IMG/VR virus record: IMGVR_UViG_3300023174_005575
Coordinates: 1-57,983 of that record
Length of the DNA: 57,983 bases
Origin: a virus
Reading direction: 5' to 3' (one strand)
Under the pieces are notes generated by a model. The model ran no database searches. It worked only from the letters and a program-made list of their open reading frames with translations, and was not told the DNA's origin. A program made the translations under genes and the position numbers. This document shows, in pieces, positions 47,829 to 53,837 of the stretch. How positions within the stretch are numbered: the stretch's first letter is position 1; every line of letters begins with the position of its first letter.

Positions 47829-47890
47829 CATAAATAGTTTTGTGCATCGCCCGGTTGGGGTTGCATAAAATGGGCGTGTTGCCCAAACCG
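47829..47890 (+). promoter_or_regulatory. Late promoter and structured leader of hsp20
   Basis: CATAAATAG (TAAATA 47831-47836) is followed by a leader with competing helices: CGCCC (47848-47852) with GGGCG (47872-47876), TGGGC (47871-47875) with GCCCA (47881-47885), and CGGTTGGG (47852-47859) with CCC-A-AACCG (47882-47890). AAAAGGAG and the ATG at 47916 follow unpaired. Confidence 0.5.
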
Positions 47891-47915
47891 TTCTTGCTTA
47901 AAAAGGAGAAAAAAC

Positions 47916-48353
47916 ATGAACGCAATGACTCGTTTTGACACCCAAGCTCTAAACAGAGCACTTGTTGGATTTGATCGTATGTTTGACACATTCGAGACTA
48001 GATTCGGCAATCAACTCAGTTCAAACTATCCCCCATATAATGTAGTCAAAAAAGATGACGATCATTATGCTATTGAAGTAGCAGTCGCCGGCTTTAAAAA
48101 GAACGAAATTACTGTGGAAGTGGATGGTGATCAACTCACAATCAAAGGACAGCGTAACAAAGACGAAGCTGATGAAGTGCAGTATATGCATCGCGGACTC
48201 AGTGCTCGTGATTTTGTTCGCCAGTTTACTTTGGCTGAGTATATGTTGGTTCGGGGTGCTTCAATTCAAGATGGCGTGATTCGTGTTGATTTGGAACGAG
48301 TAGTTCCGGATCATATGAAACCACGCTTGATTGACATTGTAGAAATTAAGTAA
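47916..48353 (+). CDS. hsp20: Small heat-shock protein (Hsp20/IbpA type)
   Basis: A 145-residue alpha-crystallin-domain chaperone. The domain runs about 38-130: YNVVKKDDDHYAIEVAVAGF, then KKNEITVEVDGDQLTIKGQ and the dimer-loop region RGLSARDFVRQFTLAEYM, ending GVIRVDLERVVP. A short PRLIDIVEIK tail follows. It holds unfolding proteins in solution. A late promoter, a structured leader and AAAAGGAG imply high expression. Phage copies of Hsp20 are known in T4-like cyanophages; a role in folding virion or redirected metabolic proteins is likely. Confidence 0.95.
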   Translation: MNAMTRFDTQALNRALVGFDRMFDTFETRFGNQLSSNYPPYNVVKKDDDHYAIEVAVAGFKKNEITVEVDGDQLTIKGQRNKDEADEVQYMHRGLSARDFVRQFTLAEYMLVRGASIQDGVIRVDLERVVPDHMKPRLIDIVEIK

Positions 48354-48359
48354 TATAAT

Positions 48360-48399
48360 TAGGGGAGGCTTTCTTCCCCTATAGTTAGCCTCCCCACTT
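48360..48399 (+). terminator. Terminator with alternative pairing (attenuator-like)
   Basis: GGGGAGGCT (48362-48370) pairs with AGCCTCCCC (48387-48395), a 9-bp stem followed by ACTTTT. The same 5' arm can pair instead as TAGGGGA (48360-48366) with TCCCCTA (48375-48381). The two are exclusive and lie between hsp20 and clpS. Confidence 0.6.
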
Positions 48400-48409
48400 T
48401 TGGAGATAA

Positions 48410-48733
48410 ATGAACATGTCCGATGATGTTAAACTAGAAGATCGAGTTCAACTAGACGAAAAGATTAAACAAAAAATCATTGAACCTAAAAAATGGAAAG
48501 TGATTTTTTTAAATGATAATCATACTCCCATGGAGTTTGTTGTTACTGTATTGATTGAAATTTATAAACACACAATGGAAGTTGCACAAGAACTTACACT
48601 TCAAATTCACGACACCGGTAGTGGTGTTGCAGGTACATATACATTCGAGATAGCGGAAATTAAAGCAGTAGAAACTACTAACTTGGCAAGGGCACAAGGC
48701 TTTCCGCTACAAATTAAACTTGAAGAGGAATAA
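48410..48733 (+). CDS. clpS: ClpS adaptor protein
   Basis: A 107-residue ClpS. The core WKVIFLNDNHTPMEFVVTVL matches the family's substrate-binding block (N-D-x-x-T-P-M-x-x-V), and the rest of the fold is present through GVAGTYTFEIAEIKA. The N-terminal 27 residues are the charged extension that enters ClpA. ClpS delivers N-degron proteins to ClpAP. A phage copy could redirect host proteolysis. GGAG lies four bases before the ATG at 48410. It is followed directly by heme oxygenase (no gap), suggesting co-expression. Confidence 0.94.
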   Translation: MNMSDDVKLEDRVQLDEKIKQKIIEPKKWKVIFLNDNHTPMEFVVTVLIEIYKHTMEVAQELTLQIHDTGSGVAGTYTFEIAEIKAVETTNLARAQGFPLQIKLEEE

Positions 48734-49282
48734 ATGAGTTTACGAGAGATCACTAAGGATCTGCACCACGAAGCAGAAACTACAAAATTTGCCAAACTAC
48801 TATTAAGTGGCAAAATTAGCAAAGAAGATTACGCAAATTATCTATATCAAATGTTACTGGTCTATGGCCCAATTGAGTTTGGCAATAGAATGGTTGGTAA
48901 CATGGACAACCTAAAAGGCATTGAAAGATTGCCTGCTATCTATAAAGATTTTATGGAATTAGCTGGACCAGATCATAAGTATGTTTGGCTACCAGAAAGC
49001 ATTGCTTACCACAACTATCTAGTTGACTTGATCAATGATGTTGATCGTAGACATTTGATTAAGGCACATTTATACTGCCGTCATATGGGCGACCTTAATG
49101 GTGGATTGATTATTAAGAAGCAAGTTGCTGCTATCAGCAGTGGACATTTCTATGAATTTGATAATGCTGCTGAACTTAAAGTGGCTATTCGTGCAGAACT
49201 AACAGATGACTTGGGCGACGAAGCTCGTGTGGCATTTGAATGGGCCATTAGAATGATGAAGGATTTGTATAATGGTGAGTAA
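48734..49282 (+). CDS. ho1: Heme oxygenase
   Basis: A 182-residue, all-helical heme oxygenase that opens heme to biliverdin, CO and Fe2+. The proximal heme ligand is H11 in TKDLHHEAE, matching the family T-K-x-x-H-x-x-A-E. The distal helix is YCRHMGDLNGGLII, the counterpart of Y-L-G-D-L-S-G-G with the flexible glycines. The protein is slightly shorter than cyanobacterial HO-1 (about 240), as in other phage versions. It overlaps the bilin reductase gene by 11 bases, making a two-gene cassette. Electrons would come from host ferredoxin. Confidence 0.94.
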   Translation: MSLREITKDLHHEAETTKFAKLLLSGKISKEDYANYLYQMLLVYGPIEFGNRMVGNMDNLKGIERLPAIYKDFMELAGPDHKYVWLPESIAYHNYLVDLINDVDRRHLIKAHLYCRHMGDLNGGLIIKKQVAAISSGHFYEFDNAAELKVAIRAELTDDLGDEARVAFEWAIRMMKDLYNGE

Positions 49283-49955
49283 AGTTTGGGATTCACTTAT
49301 TTCCGTACAGAACCTTCTTGAGGAAAGTTTTGCTAGAACTGGCGTTGAGCAGTTTGAAAAAGGCATGGAGCGGTTCAATCAACCTGGTTGGGTTAATCGT
49401 GTATGGAGTAGTGAGTCCTATCGTCGTGCTCACGTTGACGTAGTAGACGCTAGAGAGAAAAAGGGCTTATGGATGATGCATTGTTGTGTGTTTCCACATA
49501 CGCATAATCCAGCCCCAATCTTTGGCTTTGACGTCATTGCAGGAAAAAACAAGATCACTGGCTGTTTCTATGATTACAGCCCAACCAGTGATGACGTTCA
49601 TCCTATGACAGAGTGGTTCCAGCATGAAGTTAGTAAAATGGCATGGCACAAGCCTAGAGCATTGCCAGAGTGGGCACAGCGTATTTTCAGTCCCAGTATG
49701 GTAGCAGCAGGCAATGTGCAGGATGAAGAAGAGTTGGATCAAATAGTAGCCATGGCTCGTACTGGTGTTGACCATTACCTTGCTACGGTAGGCGAAACCA
49801 ATCATACTGCCACGGACACCAGTGATAGACAGAATTATTACGCACAGAATCAAAAACAAAACCCACATACTCCCAAAGTTATGGTTAGTTTGGGCCTAAG
49901 TGAGGATGATGTGCGAGTGTTTATTCAGGAGTGCCTCTTCCCAGAAATTGCATAA
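49272..49955 (+). CDS. pcyX: Ferredoxin-dependent bilin reductase (PcyX/PebS-like)
   Basis: A 227-residue FDBR that reduces biliverdin with ferredoxin electrons. Family blocks are YRRAHVDVVDAREKKG (residues 50-65), PAPIFGFDVIAGKNKITG with the catalytic-type D87, GCFYDYSP, and a C-terminal QNYYAQNQKQNPHT with a terminal ECLFPEI. The family includes PcyA, PebA, PebB, PebS and the phage enzyme PcyX; from memory the last was described from uncultured ocean viruses beside heme oxygenase. Which product is made cannot be told from sequence alone. No bilin lyase or phytochrome is in the window. It overlaps heme oxygenase by 11 bases. Confidence 0.93.
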   Translation: MVSKVWDSLISVQNLLEESFARTGVEQFEKGMERFNQPGWVNRVWSSESYRRAHVDVVDAREKKGLWMMHCCVFPHTHNPAPIFGFDVIAGKNKITGCFYDYSPTSDDVHPMTEWFQHEVSKMAWHKPRALPEWAQRIFSPSMVAAGNVQDEEELDQIVAMARTGVDHYLATVGETNHTATDTSDRQNYYAQNQKQNPHTPKVMVSLGLSEDDVRVFIQECLFPEIA

Positions 49956-49958
49956 ATA
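49953..49958 (+). promoter_or_regulatory. TAAATA box 5 bases before ATG (leaderless late promoter)
   Basis: GCATAAATA overlaps the bilin reductase stop. The ATG at 49964 follows after five bases with no ribosome site. Confidence 0.5.
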
Positions 49959-49963
49959 CCACT

Positions 49964-51646
49964 ATGCGATTTACTGAATTTATCCGAGAAGCAAGTATCT
50001 TTACTAAGCCTGGTACATATACCTATGGCCATAAAGTTAATATTGCTGTTAACAACAAGCAAATTGGCCAGAAATTATTATCTGCCATTAAATTTCATAT
50101 ACCAGAATTCACAGGCGATGAAGATCTCGAATGGGTAGAGCCTATTAAAAGCACACCAGAAAATGAAATAATTCCTATAACTGTAGGAAGTGGCAACAAT
50201 CATAGATTTTTTAAGCTACCCAATGGACCAGTGATTGAACTTATCGGTGCTGATAAGGTAATACAAGGTGGGTTGACTCATGCTAAAGGACAAAAAGGTA
50301 GTACAGCAGAAAATGCGGGTGATGCCAGTGAACCGGTTTTAAGTGCCGCAGTAGTTGCCAAACTTATTAAAAGAGGGCAGAATGATGTGGAAGACATCGA
50401 TGCAGATGATGTTAAAAATATCTTGACCCAAGCTGTTAGTAATCCTAATTTAGAATTTCAAGTTGAAGACAAAAATAGCAAAGTCGCTGATATTATCAAG
50501 TTTACTATAATGGTTAAAAAACCAACATTAAATTTTCTTTCCGATCCAAATTTTTGGGAAGGAAAAATGGGAGAAATATTACCCAGTGTAATACACTATG
50601 CTAACAGTGGACATATGGATCGTTATGCCGATTACTTTTATAAAAACGGCAAAGTAGACATGATACATGTTAAAAGCGACGGTGTAAGTGAAGCAAAAGA
50701 ACGTAAAACAGACATCGAAGCCACAGTAAATGGACGTCCGTTAAAGGGTATGAATGTAAGTCTTAAAGCAGGCAGCCCACATATTGGCCAAGTAGGTGGT
50801 GGCCAAATTAGAAATCCAAAAGCTACCGGGTACATTTTAAATAATGCAAATGATTTATTTGGACCATTTGGAGTAGAGATTACTCCCCCAGCTCAAATTA
50901 CCGATAAAGTAGAATTTTGGGTTGATGCTTATAAACAAGCAGCCGAGCAACTTAAAGAAATGTTGTCAGGAGATGACGCAAGAACAGAAGCAGGTATTGT
51001 TGCTAAGATTGCTGATTTCGTCGCCAATCATGGCACTAGTGGAGATCCCAATATCAAGTTAGTTAGCTTAGGTAAAACAGGCATAAGCACTGTGCATAGT
51101 TTTAAAAGTCTAAAAAGAAAATTAATATCAAATAACATTGATTTGACTTGTGAGTACCGCGAAGGCAGAAGTAAAATTAAAAAACAACCACGCCCAGAAT
51201 TAAGAATATATGATAAAAATGGTGCTGGTGCTGTTATATACATTAGATACAGTTCTACAGAAGACGAATTAAAGATTTGGAATACTGTGGAAATGAAGGA
51301 GTTGTTAAAAAAATTAACTACTATAACTCACGAGAAAAGAGTTAGAGATCCTTCAGATTCCTTATCTGATGAGCCCGAATTAATTGAGCCAGCTCCTCCC
51401 CAACAACCAACACAACAACCAGCACAACAACTGCCGACTCAACAAGAACCAGCGCAACAAGAGCCAGTACAACAGAAACAAAGATTGGGTCACTTAAGAC
51501 AAGGCCCAGAACAAGAGCCTGAAACTGAACCTACACAAACTCCTAAGCCTGGAGGATTTTTCGCCAAGTATGGATATCCACAAAAATATCCAAAACAAAT
51601 AAAAGAAGAATTATTTTCTATTTTAAAGAACGCAGGCATAAGATAG
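49964..51646 (+). CDS. Putative packaged (internal) protein with PD-(D/E)XK-like domain
   Basis: A 560-residue protein. The N-terminus MRFTEFIREA closely resembles the T4 internal-protein capsid-targeting leader MKTYQEFIAEA, including I-x-E before A where the prohead protease would cut. Residues about 200-290 contain GKMGEILPS ... KTDIEATVNG ... MNVSLKAG, an E...D...xLK order compatible with a restriction-nuclease fold. A Pro/Gln-rich linker (about 475-530) leads to FSILKNAGIR, the recurrent AG C-terminus. ATG 49964 is chosen because it fits both the leader motif and the promoter spacing; upstream codons belong to the bilin reductase. Together these suggest a nuclease packaged and injected with the DNA. 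The nuclease assignment is tentative. Confidence 0.6.
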   Translation: MRFTEFIREASIFTKPGTYTYGHKVNIAVNNKQIGQKLLSAIKFHIPEFTGDEDLEWVEPIKSTPENEIIPITVGSGNNHRFFKLPNGPVIELIGADKVIQGGLTHAKGQKGSTAENAGDASEPVLSAAVVAKLIKRGQNDVEDIDADDVKNILTQAVSNPNLEFQVEDKNSKVADIIKFTIMVKKPTLNFLSDPNFWEGKMGEILPSVIHYANSGHMDRYADYFYKNGKVDMIHVKSDGVSEAKERKTDIEATVNGRPLKGMNVSLKAGSPHIGQVGGGQIRNPKATGYILNNANDLFGPFGVEITPPAQITDKVEFWVDAYKQAAEQLKEMLSGDDARTEAGIVAKIADFVANHGTSGDPNIKLVSLGKTGISTVHSFKSLKRKLISNNIDLTCEYREGRSKIKKQPRPELRIYDKNGAGAVIYIRYSSTEDELKIWNTVEMKELLKKLTTITHEKRVRDPSDSLSDEPELIEPAPPQQPTQQPAQQLPTQQEPAQQEPVQQKQRLGHLRQGPEQEPETEPTQTPKPGGFFAKYGYPQKYPKQIKEELFSILKNAGIR

Positions 51647-51647
51647 T

Positions 51648-51653
51648 TAAATA
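51648..51653 (+). promoter_or_regulatory. TAAATA late-type box
   Basis: GTTAAATAGTAC lies just after the stop of the packaged-protein gene. The GTG start at 51675 follows with no clear ribosome site. Confidence 0.4.
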
Positions 51654-51674
51654 GTACTACTTATTGAGTACGAT

Positions 51675-52283
51675 GTGATTGATTTGAACTATCAAGAATT
51701 ATTTTTAGACATATACAAGACAAACTTTTGGAGAGACGCAGAATCTAGAAGTGGTACTGGCTCCAATTTATCAAGCACTCGTAAATTGGTTGAAGAACTT
51801 CCAGCTTTATTTAGAATGCTGGAAGTTACCAGTATTTTAGATATTCCCTGTGGTGATTACTATTGGATGCGTACTGTGCCTATGCAGGGCATACAATACA
51901 TTGGCGCTGATTTAGTGCCAGAAATTATTGCGGATGATAGACTAAAATATCCCAATGTAAGTTTTATAGAATTAGATATACTATCCGACAAGCTACCTAG
52001 TGTGGATCTTATCATAGTGAGGGATTGCCTAGTGCATTTTCCCGATGAAGATGTTTTTCGAGCATTGAATAATGTATATGAAAGTGCCAGTAAATATTTT
52101 TTATCTACTACATTTCCAAATCATTCCAATAAAAAAGATATTGAAATGGGTGATTGGCGACCACTTAATCTAGAAGATGCTCCTTTTAATTTGCCCAAGC
52201 CCTTGGCCATTATTAACGAAGGCCTAATAGGCGATTGTAACGATAAAAGTATGGCCGTTTGGAGTGTTGATCAACTAGGATAA
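51675..52283 (+). CDS. Class I SAM-dependent methyltransferase
   Basis: A 202-residue methyltransferase. Motif I is SILDIPCGDYYWM (residues 53-65), motif II includes IQYIGADLVPEI, and the acidic motif III region is LPSVDLIIVRDCLVHFPDED. The opening FWRDAESRSGTGSNLSSTRK is typical of a bacterial and phage family with unknown substrate. The start is GTG at 51675; no ATG fits the frame. The last 13 bases overlap the convergent HemD-like gene. The substrate may be a small molecule, glycan or nucleobase. Confidence 0.8.
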   Translation: MIDLNYQELFLDIYKTNFWRDAESRSGTGSNLSSTRKLVEELPALFRMLEVTSILDIPCGDYYWMRTVPMQGIQYIGADLVPEIIADDRLKYPNVSFIELDILSDKLPSVDLIIVRDCLVHFPDEDVFRALNNVYESASKYFLSTTFPNHSNKKDIEMGDWRPLNLEDAPFNLPKPLAIINEGLIGDCNDKSMAVWSVDQLG

Positions 52284-52810
52284 AACCTAGTTACATTAAA
52301 CCAAACTTCACTATTTGGTTCACAACTGTCAGTACACATTAGTTCAACTGTATCAGTTTGACAGGTACGTTCAAAAGCTTCTATTACTCGTTGGCTATAA
52401 ATCCAAACTCTATCTGGACAAATATTCAACGCAATTTCTACATTTAAAGAATTTACTGAAATCTCATAAACCTGTATAGCGTGTACGTTATCATCCAAAC
52501 TGAAATCTCTAGCATATGAATCAGCATGTAACCAAGTTATAGGTTCATCAGGCAACACGGCTTCACTGGCTTTTAGTCCTAAAAACACTACATCGTTGAA
52601 TCCTGCTTTTACTAGTCTATCTTTGGTCTTTGGACCTATGCAATATATTTTACGATCTAATAGAGAACCACTATAATGTTCTATGGCATTATAGTGTGTA
52701 ATTAACACAGAAGAAGTAAATACTGGGGCATGTTGTATGCCCTTGCTTTCCAAACAAGGTATCCAAATGTTTTTATTTGGATCGATCATTTGGGTGTATA
52801 TTTGTCTCAT
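52271..52810 (-). CDS. hemD: HemD-like uroporphyrinogen III synthase (short form)
   Basis: A 179-residue protein, versus about 240 for typical HemD. It retains the two-domain order: VFTSSVLITHYNAIEHYSGS (the S-x-x-A-V-type strand-helix), then KIYCIGPKTKDRLVKAGF, matching the I-x-x-[VI]-G-x-x-T-x-x-x-L-x-x-x-G core. WLHADSYARDF and VYEISVNS, then WIYSQRVIEAF, follow. HemD closes hydroxymethylbilane into uroporphyrinogen III. The family has few conserved catalytic residues, so activity cannot be read off. It is minus-strand with a TAAATA box at 52834-52829. It fits the tetrapyrrole theme and bridges ALAS and HemF, but the N-terminal ring-domain half is shortened. Confidence 0.65.
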   Translation of the reverse strand: MRQIYTQMIDPNKNIWIPCLESKGIQHAPVFTSSVLITHYNAIEHYSGSLLDRKIYCIGPKTKDRLVKAGFNDVVFLGLKASEAVLPDEPITWLHADSYARDFSLDDNVHAIQVYEISVNSLNVEIALNICPDRVWIYSQRVIEAFERTCQTDTVELMCTDSCEPNSEVWFNVTRFYPS

Positions 52811-52828
52811 AATGATAAAAGTAGTCCC

Positions 52829-52834
52829 TATTTA
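52829..52834 (-). promoter_or_regulatory. TAAATA box upstream of the HemD-like gene
   Basis: Minus-strand TGTAAATAGG lies 18 bases before the ATG at 52810. Confidence 0.4.
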
Positions 52835-52841
52835 CAATAAC

Positions 52842-52895
52842 TGGGTAGCGAATCCGTTATTGAGGCTTAGGGATCAAGCCACATAACCCAAACGG
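52842..52895 (+). ncRNA. Possible pseudoknotted leader RNA
   Basis: Between the HemD-like gene and the outer-membrane gene, TGGGT (52842-52846) can pair with ACCCA (52886-52890), CCGTT (52854-52858) with AACGG (52891-52895), and GGCTT (52864-52868) with AAGCC (52876-52880). The first two helices cross, forming a pseudoknot around the third. The rest of this 178-base gap holds a possible promoter and ribosome site. No known riboswitch consensus is recognised. Confidence 0.3.
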
Positions 52896-52928
52896 TCCTA
52901 GGGTATGTTAGCAATATTTACCAAAATA

Positions 52929-52958
52929 TTAGCATTTTTCAAACTAAGACTATATAAT
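52929..52958 (+). promoter_or_regulatory. Possible sigma70 promoter for the outer-membrane barrel
   Basis: TTAGCA (52929-52934), 18 bases and TATAAT (52953-52958). AAAGGAG and the ATG at 52989 follow. Confidence 0.4.
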
Positions 52959-52988
52959 ATGCAAACATTCTTTACAAAGGAGAAATTT

Positions 52989-53543
52989 ATGAAGAAAATC
53001 GTTACTATCGCAGCTCTAATGGCAGCTACCACTTTGGCTAGTGCTGCTAGCATCACCATCGAAGGCCAAGATCAACAAGGTCATCGTGGTGCTCGTGATA
53101 GCACAAACTATTCACTCAGCGTCAAGTATCCAGTCAATAAAACTTTTGCTGCTGATATTGGTTTCACTGCTTATCAACAAGATGGTACCAAAGCATTGAG
53201 CAACAGGCTCGAAGCTGGTGTCACTGGCACTATGCCAGTTGGTCCAGTAAGCTTATATGCTCGTGTTGCAGTAGGCGAGAAATTCAGCAATGGTGCTGAT
53301 TTTGAGTACTACAGTGTTGAGCCAGGCGTTGTATACAATTTTACCGACAAACTAAGTGGTAAAGTAGGCTATCGTTTCCGTAATGGATTTGGCAACAATG
53401 GCAATTTTGACACTACTCACACTGCTCGTGCTGGTGTTAGCTATGCCTTGACCAAGCAGGACACAGTTGGTGTTCGTTATGACCAAGTTCGTGGTGACAG
53501 CTTTAACCACAGCTTTAACTTTGCATATACTCGTTCATTCTGA
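52989..53543 (+). CDS. Outer-membrane beta-barrel protein
   Basis: A 184-residue protein with a signal peptide (KKIVTIAALMAATTLASA-A, cleavage about 19-20). The mature chain alternates polar and hydrophobic residues in about eight strands (YSLSVKYPV, AADIGFTAYQ, NRLEAGVTGTMPV, SLYARVAVGEKF, VVYNFTDKLSGKVGYRFRN, ARAGVSYAL, TVGVRYDQVRG) and ends in F, the outer-membrane insertion signal (FAYTRSF). ATG 52989 is chosen because AAAGGAG precedes it; the frame stays open upstream. A strong terminator follows. It may mask or replace receptors, blocking superinfection, or act as a pore. Confidence 0.85.
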   Translation: MKKIVTIAALMAATTLASAASITIEGQDQQGHRGARDSTNYSLSVKYPVNKTFAADIGFTAYQQDGTKALSNRLEAGVTGTMPVGPVSLYARVAVGEKFSNGADFEYYSVEPGVVYNFTDKLSGKVGYRFRNGFGNNGNFDTTHTARAGVSYALTKQDTVGVRYDQVRGDSFNHSFNFAYTRSF

Positions 53544-53561
53544 TCAGAGGCAAGGTAAAAT

Positions 53562-53586
53562 AAAAAGGGCCCTAAGGCCCTTTTTT
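53562..53586 (+). terminator. Strong intrinsic terminator
   Basis: AAAAAGGGCC (53562-53571), loop CTAA, GGCCCTTTTT (53576-53585) and a T-tract. The GGGCC-CTAA-GGCCC core is the same as at 8153-8170. Confidence 0.9.
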
Positions 53587-53599
53587 ATTAAATAAAATT

Positions 53600-53836
53600 A
53601 TGAACCCACTTGATCTTAAAACACAACAAATAACCAATGCCATCTTTGAGGTGATAGAACTGGCCTATAGTCAAGGTAGAACCATAACATGGAGAACTAT
53701 TTTTGAATTTCTCCAATTACCAGACATAGCTTGGAAAGAACAACACGATCTCGATGAAAAAATTATTATCGAAAGTGAGAGTGATTTGGTTATTTTAAAG
53801 GCCATGTTAAGCAGTAATTTTGCCACCAAACATTAA
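53600..53836 (+). CDS. 78-aa phage protein of unknown function
   Basis: A 78-residue helical protein: MNPLDLKTQQITNAIFEVIE, then AYSQGRTITWRTIFEFLQLP and an acidic DEKIIIESESDLVILKAML helix. It starts shortly after the terminator; TTAAATAA at 53587-53594 is a promoter candidate with the ATG six bases later, again a leaderless layout. It is followed by the amidotransferase-like gene one base after its stop. No family is known. Confidence 0.65.
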   Translation: MNPLDLKTQQITNAIFEVIELAYSQGRTITWRTIFEFLQLPDIAWKEQHDLDEKIIIESESDLVILKAMLSSNFATKH

Positions 53837-53837
53837 A

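Noticed and set aside
52842-52895. Known riboswitch (cobalamin, SAM or preQ1 type)
   Set aside because: The helices can be drawn, but no conserved box of these classes is recognised, so only a generic pseudoknot is reported.
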